Shown: positions 17,685-26,343 of the stretch, one piece after another | Numbering within the stretch: the first letter of the stretch is position 1 | How the letters are laid out: every line of letters begins with the position of its first letter | NCBI GenBank assembly: GCA_029960045.1 | Contig: JASCOV010000009.1 | Location: 62,001 to 126,000, forward strand | Origin: Flavobacteriaceae bacterium PS02293 | GTDB lineage: Bacteria; Bacteroidota; Bacteroidia; Flavobacteriales; Weeksellaceae | Length of the DNA stretch: 64,000 bases | Reading direction: 5' to 3' | Program-made: the position numbers and the translations under genes | The notes under the pieces: model-generated | Databases searched by the model: none | Seen by the model: the letters and a program-made list of their open reading frames with translations, nothing else | Told to the model about the DNA's origin: nothing

Positions 17685-17720
17685 AAACCGTCTTCTTTCT
17701 GAGAGGATGGTTTTTTGTTT
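17685..17720 (+). terminator. Rho-independent terminator after hemD
   Basis: AAACCGTCTTC and GAGGATGGTTT pair with two mismatches around a TTTCTGA loop, followed by TTTTTTG. It separates hemD from ptrB. Confidence 0.7.
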
Positions 17721-17767
17721 AAATTTGTTAAATCTGAAAATCATTTCAGACCAAAACTTTCCAAAGA

Positions 17768-19813
17768 ATGAATGCTCCAAAAGCAAAAAAAATAGAAAAA
17801 CTTCTCGAAATTCATAATGACCAAAGGAACGATCCTTATTTCTGGATGAATGAAAGAGAAAATCCTGAAGTCATAAAATATCTGGAAGAAGAAAACGCTT
17901 ACACAGATTTTGTGATGAAGGAAACGGAAGACCTTCAGAATGACCTTTATGAGGAAATGAAATCCCGCTACAAAAAGGATGACGAGTCTTTGCCATATTT
18001 CTTTAATCAATATTGGTACATCGTAAGATATGAAGATGGAAAAGAATATCCGATTTTTTCCAGAAAGTTTCAAACGTTGGAAAACGAAGAAGAGATTCTT
18101 TTGGATGCAAATGTTTTAGCGGAAGGACACGAATATTTTGATATCGGAAGTATTTCTATTAGCGTTAATAATGATATTCTATCTTTTTCTACTGATACAG
18201 TCGGAAGAAGAATTTACAAGATTTTCTTCAAGAATCTGAAAACAGGCGAGATTTATAAAGACGAAATCGACAATGCTACAGGAAAAGCAGTTTGGTCAAA
18301 TGACAGCAATTATGTCTTTTATATCAGAAAGGATGAAAGTCTGAGAGCATTTCAAATCTATCGTCACGAATTGGGAACTGAAACAGAAAAAGACGTCTTG
18401 ATTTTCCACGAGGAAGATGAGACTTTTGATGTTAATGTTTACAAAACCAAGACTTTCGATTATATTTTCATCTCTTCATCCAGTACAAATGAAGACGAAC
18501 ACAGATTCATTCCTTCTAATGATGTTTTTGCAGAATGGAAAATTATACAGCCAAGAACTGAGGATTTGGAATATTCGGTTGAGCATTATCAAGATGATTT
18601 TTACATCGTTACGAATGCCGATGACGCAACGAATTTTAAAATTGTAAAAACGAAAGTCGAAAATCCTTCGATTGAAAACTGGGAAGATTTTATTCCGCAC
18701 AGAGAAAATGTACTAATTGAAGGTTTCGAGATTTTCAATGATTATTTTGTTTTGGAAGAAAGAGAAACAGGTCTTCTTCAAATTAAAATTATCGAAAGCA
18801 AAACTGGCAACTCACATTATCTGTCATTTTCCGACCCGACTTACACCGCTTACATCGGAACGAATATGGAATTTGATACGGAGAAATTGCGTTTCGGTTA
18901 TACGTCTTTGACAAAACCCGCATCGACTTTCGAATATGATATGAAGGAAAAAACAACAAAACTTCTGAAAGAACAGGAAGTTTTGGGCGGGAAATTCCAC
19001 AAAGAAAATTACATTTCAGAAAGAATCTGGGCAACTGCAAGAGACGGAAAAAAAGTTCCAATTTCTTTGGTTTATCACAAAGACACACCAAAATCTAAAA
19101 ATACGCCTCTTCTACTCTACGGATACGGAAGTTACGGTCACACGGTTGATGCCAGTTTTTCCAGCACCAGATTATCGTTGCTTGACCGAGGCTATATCTT
19201 TGCCATCGCACACATCCGAGGTGGAGAATATCTTGGCAGAGAATGGTACGAAGACGGAAAAATGCTTCAGAAAAAGAATACTTTTTTTGATTTCATTGAT
19301 GCTGCAAAATATTTAATATCAGAAAATTATACGTCTCCAAAACACCTTTACACAATGGGTGGAAGCGCCGGCGGACTTTTGGTTGGCGCAGTGATGAATT
19401 ACAATCCGGAATTATTTAATGGCGTTGTGGCGCAAGTTCCTTTTGTGGACGTGGTTTCGACGATGTTGGACGATACGATTCCTTTGACAACAGGGGAATA
19501 TGATGAGTGGGGAAATCCGAATGAGAAAGAATATTATGATTATATGAAATCCTATTCGCCTTATGATAATATCGAAGCAAAAAATTATCCTAACCTATTA
19601 ATTACCACAGGATTTCACGATTCTCAGGTTCAATATTGGGAACCGGCAAAATGGACGGCAAAATTGAGAGAATTGAAAACGGATGACAATATTCTCATCT
19701 TCAAAACCGATATGAGTTCCGGTCACGGCGGTGCAAGCGGCAGATTTGAAAGTTTGAAAGAAATTGCTTTGGAATACGCGTTTTTATTTAAAGTTGAAGG
19801 TTTAAAAAATTAA
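17768..19813 (+). CDS. ptrB: Oligopeptidase B (S9 prolyl-oligopeptidase family)
   Basis: This is a serine peptidase that cuts short peptides after basic residues. The N-terminal ~400 residues form the beta-propeller gate (NDPYFWMNERENPEVIKYLEEENAYT is the family start). The catalytic domain has YGYGSYGHT, AHIRGGEYLGREWYEDGK, MGGSAGG with S533, and SSGHGGASGRFE with H653. The length of 681 residues is normal, and there is no signal peptide, so it is cytoplasmic. The next gene starts 2 nt after its stop, so they are probably co-transcribed. Confidence 0.94.
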   Translation: MNAPKAKKIEKLLEIHNDQRNDPYFWMNERENPEVIKYLEEENAYTDFVMKETEDLQNDLYEEMKSRYKKDDESLPYFFNQYWYIVRYEDGKEYPIFSRKFQTLENEEEILLDANVLAEGHEYFDIGSISISVNNDILSFSTDTVGRRIYKIFFKNLKTGEIYKDEIDNATGKAVWSNDSNYVFYIRKDESLRAFQIYRHELGTETEKDVLIFHEEDETFDVNVYKTKTFDYIFISSSSTNEDEHRFIPSNDVFAEWKIIQPRTEDLEYSVEHYQDDFYIVTNADDATNFKIVKTKVENPSIENWEDFIPHRENVLIEGFEIFNDYFVLEERETGLLQIKIIESKTGNSHYLSFSDPTYTAYIGTNMEFDTEKLRFGYTSLTKPASTFEYDMKEKTTKLLKEQEVLGGKFHKENYISERIWATARDGKKVPISLVYHKDTPKSKNTPLLLYGYGSYGHTVDASFSSTRLSLLDRGYIFAIAHIRGGEYLGREWYEDGKMLQKKNTFFDFIDAAKYLISENYTSPKHLYTMGGSAGGLLVGAVMNYNPELFNGVVAQVPFVDVVSTMLDDTIPLTTGEYDEWGNPNEKEYYDYMKSYSPYDNIEAKNYPNLLITTGFHDSQVQYWEPAKWTAKLRELKTDDNILIFKTDMSSGHGGASGRFESLKEIALEYAFLFKVEGLKN

Positions 19814-19815
19814 TT

Positions 19816-20160
19816 ATGAGCGAAGCAGAACTTTGGAAAAAAGTAGAAAATTTCTTTGAAGTTAATTTTCAAACCGAGAAAAATCCGCCGATTGATACAT
19901 TATTGTTCATCATTGGTGTTCAGGAATTGGGCAGCGGACAGCAGAAATTCACAAAAGATGACAAAGTCAATCTTTTACACATCGCGGTTTGCAGATTGCT
20001 GGAACCTTTTGGATATTACAAATTCACGCATTATGAAGACGGATGGCCGCATTATGATAAGCTGGATGACCTGCCAGAATTGAAACCAAACGAACAATCG
20101 CTTCTAATGAAAAAAGCGATTATCCAGTATTTTCAGGATGAGGAAATTGATTTGGATTAA
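19816..20160 (+). CDS. Conserved hypothetical protein, 114 aa
   Basis: This small soluble acidic protein has a mostly helical character: SEAELWKKVENFFEVNF, IGVQELGSGQQKFTKDDKVNLLHIAVCRLLEPFGYYKF and an aromatic-rich GWPHYDKLDDLPEL loop. I recall similar proteins throughout Flavobacteriia without a known function. It begins 2 nt after the ptrB stop. Confidence 0.8.
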   Translation: MSEAELWKKVENFFEVNFQTEKNPPIDTLLFIIGVQELGSGQQKFTKDDKVNLLHIAVCRLLEPFGYYKFTHYEDGWPHYDKLDDLPELKPNEQSLLMKKAIIQYFQDEEIDLD

Positions 20161-20166
20161 TGAAGT

Positions 20167-20234
20167 GTTGAATCGTTAATTTGTAAAATTGTTAGACTGA
20201 ATTCATCCTCGATTCATCAAATTAACGATTTAAC
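20167..20234. terminator. 17-bp inverted repeat between convergent genes
   Basis: The left arm 20167-20183 (GTTGAATCGTTAATTTG) matches the reverse complement of 20218-20234 at 16 of 17 positions. The right arm includes the stop codon of the SRPBCC gene. The repeat is AT-rich and without a clear T-run, so a bidirectional terminator or mRNA 3'-end hairpin is the likeliest role. Confidence 0.5.
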
Positions 20235-20710
20235 AAATCTTCCAACTGATTCAATCCCATTTTGAAGCCCTCTTCAAAGCCCATCTCCATAATTTGAATC
20301 AATTCTTCTTTAGATTTGAAATGCAGATTGAAGGTCATTCTCGTCCCTTCATCAATTCCGGTGAAGCCAATCAGCCAAGTGGTTTGCGGTAAATCGGTTT
20401 TCACTTTTCCTTTGTCATCTGCGAAAGCATCTGTCCACGAAATACTTCTGTGAGGCATTATTTCACCGAAGTTTGCAATTGCAAATTCTTTTTCGGCTTC
20501 CGGGCCGACCATTGCGTATAACCAGTTTCCACCTTCACGGAAATCCATTTTCTCGGTTTCGCATTTCCAAGGTTTTGGCGCCCACCATTGGTCTATCAAT
20601 TCTGATTTGGTGAAATAATCCCAAATTTCTGAAACATCTGCATCATAAATCTTAGAAATATAAGCAGTTGCAGAGTCTAAATCTTTATTAAAAATAATTT
20701 CGGAATTCAT
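20222..20710 (-). CDS. SRPBCC/AHSA1-family protein, 162 aa
   Basis: The START-like fold of the Aha1/CalC type is recognised by ADVSEIWDYFTKSELIDQWWAPKPW at the N-terminus, EIMPHRSISWTDAF in the middle and the long C-terminal helix EELIQIMEMGFEEGFKMGLNQLEDLL. These proteins bind hydrophobic ligands in a central cavity, and the ligand here is unknown. It stands alone, convergent with the gene at 19816-20160. Confidence 0.9.
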   Translation of the reverse strand: MNSEIIFNKDLDSATAYISKIYDADVSEIWDYFTKSELIDQWWAPKPWKCETEKMDFREGGNWLYAMVGPEAEKEFAIANFGEIMPHRSISWTDAFADDKGKVKTDLPQTTWLIGFTGIDEGTRMTFNLHFKSKEELIQIMEMGFEEGFKMGLNQLEDLLNR

Positions 20711-20900
20711 AACGTTCTATGTTTTTACAAACTTAATTATAAAAAATCGCACCAAACTTTTCTTATGGCAACATATTTGATATTCCTAATAAAATGTTAA
20801 ATCTGTTGATTTTAAGAAATATTTAATAATTTCAAACGTTATTTTTTATTGAGACATTCTTAAAATCAGTAATTTTAACTTTTCAAACTTAAAAAAACAT

Positions 20901-22442
20901 ATGAATAATAAATTCATTCCGATTATTTCTGTATTTATGACAATTTCGTTGATCGTTTTTGTCTCTTTGCAGTTGTATTGGATCAAAGAATTATATACTT
21001 CTCTTGAACAGGATTTCTCAAACAAAGTTTATTCTGCCTTAGAAACATCCACTCAAAAAGTAAATCAGATTGAGGTCAATAAATATTGGAACGAGACTTA
21101 TGGCGGCGTAGGAAAAGAAGTTTTAGCTTCTGCTAATCAACCGACAAAAACCTATATTCAGCAAAGTTCTGATTCTGCAAACCGATCGAATATCCTTTTT
21201 CAAACCAGTATTGTTGAGAAACAAAACATTCCGGTTTCTGCAAAAGGTGACACTTTATATACAACAAAACTTTACAAAGATGAAGGTCAGTTAAAACTAA
21301 AAAGAAGCTCACCAGAACCCCTTACGACTAATATCAGTAGAGATATTGATAATAATTCTTTTCAAATGAAAGAGTTTGCGAGATTAAGTGCTACAAATCT
21401 CCCAATTGAAAAACGAGTTGACAACAAAATCATCGATTCGGTAATTAGTAAGGAATTAAGATTAAAAGGAATTGACACAAAATTCGGGTTTGGTGTCATC
21501 AATAAAACCAATAAGTTGACAACTATTGCGAATAATATTTATCTGGATCAAAAAGATAAAACAAACTATACTTATCCGCTTTTTACAGACAGCAAAGACA
21601 GAACGCTTTATACATTGGCAATTGTTTTTCCAAGGAAAGATTATTCATTAGTTAAGCACAATTTGCCGATGCTTTTGGGAACTTTCATATCGTTATTGAC
21701 TATTCTTGGGATTTATATTATTTCCATTAATTACATGATGAGACAGAAGAAAATCGCCGAGATCAAAACCGATTTCATCAATAATATGTCTCACGAGTTT
21801 AAGACACCTTTGGCAACCATTTCTGTAGCAGCAGATTCTTTGGCCAATGATAAAATTGCGACCAATCCGGACAAGGTCAAGTATTATTCCGGCTTGATAA
21901 AACAGGAAAATCTACGAATGAAAAAACAGGTAGAAACGGTGCTTAATATGTCGAAATTAGAACGTAACGAAATGCCTCTTCATCTGAAAGAAACCAATGT
22001 TCGGGAATTAATAAAAAGTGTTGCAGAATCTTTCCGACTCATTGTAGATCAAAGAAACGGAACTTTGACAACGGATTTCAATGCTACAAAATACAATTTT
22101 TTGGTTGATGAATTCCATATCTCGAATGCTTTGATCAATCTTCTTGATAATGCCAACAAATATTCTCCAGAAACACCAGAAATAAAAGTAAGCACAAGAA
22201 ATGAAGCTAATTTCTACGTCATCGAAATTTCTGATAAAGGAATGGGAATGGATGGAACAAACAAAACCAAAATCTTCGAAAAATTCTTCCGCGAAGAAAC
22301 TGGAAATATCCACAATGTAAAAGGACAGGGACTTGGATTGTCGTATGTGAAAAAGATCATAGAAATTCATAAAGGACAAATTTCCGTAGATTCCCATAAA
22401 GGAAAAGGAAGTACGTTTACGATTAAATTACCAATGGTTTAA
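20901..22442 (+). CDS. Sensor histidine kinase, 513 aa
   Basis: The first membrane segment is at about residues 6-27. A ~225-residue periplasmic sensor region follows, with no known domain visible, and the second membrane segment is at about 255-279. The kinase core follows directly without a clear HAMP: HisKA with NMSHEFKTPLATIS (phospho-accepting H298), the N box LINLLDNANKYSPE, the G1 box DKGMGM, and the G2 box GQGLGLSYVKK. It pairs with the response regulator 177 nt downstream. Periplasmic sensing is implied by topology, but the signal is unknown. Confidence 0.94.
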   Translation: MNNKFIPIISVFMTISLIVFVSLQLYWIKELYTSLEQDFSNKVYSALETSTQKVNQIEVNKYWNETYGGVGKEVLASANQPTKTYIQQSSDSANRSNILFQTSIVEKQNIPVSAKGDTLYTTKLYKDEGQLKLKRSSPEPLTTNISRDIDNNSFQMKEFARLSATNLPIEKRVDNKIIDSVISKELRLKGIDTKFGFGVINKTNKLTTIANNIYLDQKDKTNYTYPLFTDSKDRTLYTLAIVFPRKDYSLVKHNLPMLLGTFISLLTILGIYIISINYMMRQKKIAEIKTDFINNMSHEFKTPLATISVAADSLANDKIATNPDKVKYYSGLIKQENLRMKKQVETVLNMSKLERNEMPLHLKETNVRELIKSVAESFRLIVDQRNGTLTTDFNATKYNFLVDEFHISNALINLLDNANKYSPETPEIKVSTRNEANFYVIEISDKGMGMDGTNKTKIFEKFFREETGNIHNVKGQGLGLSYVKKIIEIHKGQISVDSHKGKGSTFTIKLPMV

Positions 22443-22619
22443 GAAAATACATGAAGTTGATAAATATTAATTAAAACAAAATATTATATATGAAGCAGGT
22501 TACAAGTCAGTAAAAATGGAGAGGAAAAATATCAATGAAAATTTTAAAAGCAACCAAACAAAATATTAACATTACGAAGAACAGTAAGTTCTTCAATATC
22601 AAACATTAAAATTAAAAAT

Positions 22620-23309
22620 ATGAGTAATAGAATATTATTAGTAGAAGACGACCAAAGTTTTGGCGCAGTTCTGAAAGATTATCTTACGATAAACAACTTC
22701 GAGGTTACGTTGGCAACCGACGGAGAAATGGGACTGAAAGAGTTTACAGAAAAGGAATTTGACATCTGCATCTTTGATGTAATGATGCCAAAAAAGGACG
22801 GATTTTCTTTAGCAGAAGATGTAAAGAAAATTGATAAAAATACACCGATCATTTTCTTAACTGCTAGAAATTTGCGTGAGGATATTCTGAAAGGTTATCA
22901 GATTGGAGCTGATGATTATATCACGAAGCCATTTGATACTGAGCTACTTCTTTACAAAATAAAAGCAATTCTACAGAGAAGTGCAGTTTTGGAAAACGAA
23001 GATCAGGAACAATTCAAGATCAGTAATATTTTCTTTGATTCTATGTTGAGACAACTGCGAGTTAACGAAAACGACTATAAGCTTTCACCTAAAGAAAACG
23101 AACTTTTGAAATTGCTTTGCATTCACAGAAACGACTTTATGCCGAGAGATCTTGCACTTAGAAAAATCTGGAAAAAAGAAAACTACTTTACCGCAAGAAG
23201 TATGGACGTTTATATTGCGAAGCTAAGAAAACTATTGAAAGAAGATGATGGTTTAGAAATTATCAACGTTCACGGAGAAGGTTTCCGTTTGTTGGTAAAA
23301 AATCCTTAA
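22620..23309 (+). CDS. OmpR/PhoB-family response regulator, 229 aa
   Basis: The receiver domain (1-120) has the acidic pair near D10-D11, the phospho-acceptor D53 (CIFDVMMPKKDG) and the conserved Lys in ITKPFD. The C-terminal winged helix is of the OmpR type (YKLSPKENELLKLLC, ARSMDVYIAKLRKLL, NVHGEGFRLLV). It is the partner of the kinase at 20901-22442. The intervening 177 nt contain no ORF and no strong hairpin, so they may hold a second promoter. The targets are not evident. Confidence 0.95.
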   Translation: MSNRILLVEDDQSFGAVLKDYLTINNFEVTLATDGEMGLKEFTEKEFDICIFDVMMPKKDGFSLAEDVKKIDKNTPIIFLTARNLREDILKGYQIGADDYITKPFDTELLLYKIKAILQRSAVLENEDQEQFKISNIFFDSMLRQLRVNENDYKLSPKENELLKLLCIHRNDFMPRDLALRKIWKKENYFTARSMDVYIAKLRKLLKEDDGLEIINVHGEGFRLLVKNP

Positions 23310-23326
23310 TCTCACTTTTATAAATA

Positions 23327-23363
23327 CAAAAATCCCTTCAGAAAGTTCTGAAGGGATTTTTTA
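23327..23363. terminator. Bidirectional rho-independent terminator
   Basis: The stem AATCCCTTCAGAA / TTCTGAAGGGATT is perfect over 13 bp with an A-run before and a T-run after it. It serves the response regulator on the plus strand and the L,D-transpeptidase on the minus strand. Confidence 0.9.
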
Positions 23364-23378
23364 TCATTTTACTTTTTT

Positions 23379-24173
23379 CTAATTCGTTGCCATTTTCTGT
23401 TCCGGAGAATTCAAAATTTGGTCTTTTTGTTCGCTTTTTTTCAACCATTCCGAACTTGAAAGATAATTCTGGTCCGGATAATAGATGAACAAACAAGTTC
23501 TATCTTTTATCGTATTGATAATCGGTTGTGCTAATTCTCTTGGAACTGCCGGGCAACCCCAACTTCTTCCTAAACGCTTTTCAGCTTTGATGAAATCTTC
23601 GCTCACATAATTGGCGCCATGCATTACAATGCAACGTTCAAGAGCCGCATCATTATAACCTTTGTCCATTCCGAATAACCTCATCGAATAACCATTGTCA
23701 CCTTCATAAGCCTGCTCTGTGATATAAAATCCAAGACTAGACTGATGCGAATCTTCCGTATTGGAAAAATTCATTGCAAACTCTTCACCTGTTCCTTTTC
23801 CGTGGGCTACCAGGGAATTGAACAGTATTTTTTTCTCACCAGTATCAATTACCCAAAGGCGTTTTTTGTTGGAAGAAAGACTGAAATCACAAACCGAAAG
23901 CAAATGTACCGTAGGTTGCAGTTTCCCGGATTTTTTCAAATTTTGGAATCCTAAAAAAGCTTTTTCAAAGACTTCAAAATTCAATTTTTCTCCTTCAAAC
24001 TGTAGATTTTTGTACACTTCTTCTGCTTCATTGACTGGTTCGACATTCTTTTTAGGACTTAATTTTATTTCTTTCACAACCATCTTGGATTGAGAATGAT
24101 TCTCGGAACTTGATGGATAAAAGGAAGTTGTTATCAAATAAAATAATCCTAACAATAATGGGAATCTCTTCAT
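23379..24173 (-). CDS. Exported L,D-transpeptidase catalytic-domain protein, 264 aa
   Basis: An N-terminal signal (MKRFPLLLGLFYLITTSFYPSSS) leads to a periplasmic protein. The catalytic segment has the conserved His in CIVMHGANYV (H185) and the nucleophile in GRSWGCPAVPRE (C207), as in the murein L,D-transpeptidase catalytic-domain family. Such enzymes make 3-3 cross-links in peptidoglycan or attach proteins to it. This subgroup lacks the LysM or peptidoglycan-binding domain of classic YkuD enzymes. A TAatTTTGC box at 24213-24205 on the minus strand is the likely promoter. Confidence 0.88.
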   Translation of the reverse strand: MKRFPLLLGLFYLITTSFYPSSSENHSQSKMVVKEIKLSPKKNVEPVNEAEEVYKNLQFEGEKLNFEVFEKAFLGFQNLKKSGKLQPTVHLLSVCDFSLSSNKKRLWVIDTGEKKILFNSLVAHGKGTGEEFAMNFSNTEDSHQSSLGFYITEQAYEGDNGYSMRLFGMDKGYNDAALERCIVMHGANYVSEDFIKAEKRLGRSWGCPAVPRELAQPIINTIKDRTCLFIYYPDQNYLSSSEWLKKSEQKDQILNSPEQKMATN

Positions 24174-24204
24174 AAAGTATCTATATTTTTTATTTTTTGG
24201 TTGT

Positions 24205-24213
24205 GCAAAATTA
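24205..24213 (-). promoter_or_regulatory. Bacteroidota -7 box (TAatTTTGC)
   Basis: An exact match lies about 32 nt before the L,D-transpeptidase ATG on the minus strand. A TTG lies 15 nt further upstream, slightly closer than usual. Confidence 0.5.
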
Positions 24214-24413
24214 CAATTATATCATTTTCAATAAGTTAATGTGATTGTTTTTAACAGTTCTTTGGGAGACTTTAACTTAAAATCATAAGTATTGATAGAT
24301 TTTCATTAAGATTTCATTATGATAATTAATTATAAACTAAATGTCATTGAAAACTCTGATTGAATGATAAAAACGGATTTTAAATTGATAAATTGCATAT
24401 AAAATTTTAAGTA

Positions 24414-25175
24414 ATGTCAAAACTCAAAATCGCTGGTTTAAATTTAGATATCGTTTGGAAAAATAAAGAACAAAATTTTAGAAAAATTGAAAATGAATTT
24501 TCGTCAACAGAAGCTGATATTTTCTTGCTTCCAGAAATGTTTTCTACAGGATTTTGTATGGAAGCTGATGAAGTTGCGGATAGAAATCTGGAAACTTTGA
24601 CCTGGATGAAATCCTTTGCAAAATCTAAGAATTCTGCCGTTGCAGGAAGTGCTTCTGTGGAAGAAAATGGGAAATTCTATAACCGATTTTACTTCGTTTT
24701 ATCAAACGGCAATTTTGAATATTACGACAAAAGACATTTGTTTTCCTATTCCGGAGAAGATAAAATCTACACTGCCGGAACGGAAAGAAAAATCATAGAA
24801 TATAAAGGCTTCAGAATCCTTTTACAGGTTTGTTTTGATTTGCGTTTTCCCGTTTTCTCAAGAAATCAAGATGATTACAATGCCATTCTTTATGTTGCAA
24901 ATTGGCCGCAATCCAGAGTTGAAGCTTGGAAATCTTTATTAAAAGCACGTTCTATAGAGAATCAGGCTTACCTTTTCGGATTAAATAGAATTGGAACTGA
25001 TGGCTATAATCTTAATTATGAAGAAAGTTCATTGGTGTATTTTCCGGATGGACGAGAAGTTTCTGAAAGGAATAATAACGTTGTTTCCTCGGAATGGGAT
25101 TTGACAGAGTTACAGGAATTCCGAACTAAGTTTCCTTTTTTGGCGGAGAGAGATGGGTTTGAAATTAAGCTCTGA
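24414..25175 (+). CDS. Nitrilase-superfamily amidohydrolase (omega-amidase-like), 253 aa
   Basis: The Glu-Lys-Cys triad of the carbon-nitrogen hydrolase family is present: E41 in LLPEMFSTGF, K106 in YYDKRHLF and C140 in LQVCFDLRFPVF. The protein is cytoplasmic. Motifs and length match the YafV/omega-amidase branch, which hydrolyses alpha-ketoglutaramate or similar omega-amides. Exact substrate assignment is an inference. The next gene starts within 5 nt of its stop. Confidence 0.9.
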   Translation: MSKLKIAGLNLDIVWKNKEQNFRKIENEFSSTEADIFLLPEMFSTGFCMEADEVADRNLETLTWMKSFAKSKNSAVAGSASVEENGKFYNRFYFVLSNGNFEYYDKRHLFSYSGEDKIYTAGTERKIIEYKGFRILLQVCFDLRFPVFSRNQDDYNAILYVANWPQSRVEAWKSLLKARSIENQAYLFGLNRIGTDGYNLNYEESSLVYFPDGREVSERNNNVVSSEWDLTELQEFRTKFPFLAERDGFEIKL

Positions 25176-25179
25176 ATCT

Positions 25180-25962
25180 ATGAAGAATCCTATTCCCTAT
25201 AAAATAGCTATAGGAAAAACTTGGTCTTACGATTTTCCAAAAGAAACTTACAGTTTAAACTACTTTAATTTCATTAGTGCAATTGGTGGTGTTGGAAGCA
25301 CTCCTCCTGAAATTAAATGTACAGTTAAAATCAAAGATTCGGAACAAAAATTTCTTGAAGAAGTAAATGAGCTTTTTAAAATGTATAAGGATACAAATCT
25401 CACTATTTTAAAAGATAACAATGGAGTTTTAAAAATTGAAATCTATGAATGGGTATTTTATGATTATGATTTTCAATTAATTAGTAAAATTGAAAATATA
25501 TTAGGAAAATATGTTTTTGAATTAATAAATGGTTTTGATTCCTCTCAGTCAGAAGTAATATTTAAAAATGTTTGTGAGATTTATAAAGATGGATATAATT
25601 ACATCGACCCTAAAATCTTTTTTTCTTATACCCCATTCGGATTTGAATTAGTCTGTTTTATGGATAAGATAAATGAAGAAGAATTTTTAAAGAAAATAAA
25701 TCAATTACTGATAGATTTTAATTTTGATGAAGCAGAATATTATCGATGTCAGAATTCTCAAGAGGTAAGTTTTAGAATTTACTTCAGAAAATATCATACA
25801 TATCTTTCTAAAAAAGGAAAATACCAATTTGATACTTTAGATTTAGATAATAAGTTATTCACTATTTTTAATAATCTTAACATTCAAAATGGTAGGATGA
25901 AAAATGATTTAAATGTGATTGAAGTAAAACACACAATACAAAATTCTAATTCAATCAATTAG
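25180..25962 (+). CDS. Hypothetical protein, 260 aa
   Basis: I chose the ATG at 25180, since the one at 25153 would overlap the nitrilase gene and add unconserved residues. No signal peptide or membrane segment is visible. The protein is rich in Lys, Asn, Phe and Ile, and the local DNA is more AT-rich than the nitrilase gene, which suggests a different history. I recognise no motif. Its 3' end overlaps the convergent thioredoxin gene by 8 nt. An accessory gene inserted downstream of the nitrilase is plausible. Confidence 0.6.
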   Translation: MKNPIPYKIAIGKTWSYDFPKETYSLNYFNFISAIGGVGSTPPEIKCTVKIKDSEQKFLEEVNELFKMYKDTNLTILKDNNGVLKIEIYEWVFYDYDFQLISKIENILGKYVFELINGFDSSQSEVIFKNVCEIYKDGYNYIDPKIFFSYTPFGFELVCFMDKINEEEFLKKINQLLIDFNFDEAEYYRCQNSQEVSFRIYFRKYHTYLSKKGKYQFDTLDLDNKLFTIFNNLNIQNGRMKNDLNVIEVKHTIQNSNSIN

Positions 25963-26257
25963 AGTACTGCTCCAGCAAACCAACCAGTGAGTTAACATCG
26001 TGAACACCGCTCTCCTTCCAAAGCATTTCACCATTTTTGAAAACCGCTAAAGTCGGAACGCCACGCACACTGTATTGATTGGCGATGGATGGAAATTGGT
26101 CGATATCAATTTTCACAATTCTGGCTTTCTCGCCAACTTGTTCTTTTACAGAATTCAAAACTGAAGACTGAACTTTGCAGGGCTGACACCAAGTTGCAAA
26201 AAAGTCAATAAGAACTGGACGTTCGGATTGTATGAGTTCCTGAAATTTTTGTGACAT
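25955..26257 (-). CDS. Thioredoxin with WCQPC active site, 100 aa
   Basis: A complete thioredoxin fold is present: FFATWCQPCKVQS with C24 and C27, VKIDIDQFPSIANQYSVRGVPTLAVFKNG with the cis-Pro, and a C-terminal helix. The residue between the cysteines is Gln-Pro rather than the canonical Gly-Pro, which can shift redox potential. It lies next to the persulfide-dioxygenase/rhodanese gene on the same strand (86 nt away), so a part in handling protein or low-molecular-weight persulfides is possible. Confidence 0.93.
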   Translation of the reverse strand: MSQKFQELIQSERPVLIDFFATWCQPCKVQSSVLNSVKEQVGEKARIVKIDIDQFPSIANQYSVRGVPTLAVFKNGEMLWKESGVHDVNSLVGLLEQYSN

Positions 26258-26343
26258 AATCTTAGGTTTTAGAAGTTAGGTTTTAGGTATTTGTTTTTTT
26301 GTATTGATTTTGTCAGGCTGAGGCTCTCGAAGCCTTTTTAATT

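Noticed and set aside
22443..22619. Small gene between histidine kinase and response regulator
   Set aside because: The short frames there (starting near ATGAAGCAGG) stop within a few codons and lack coding character.
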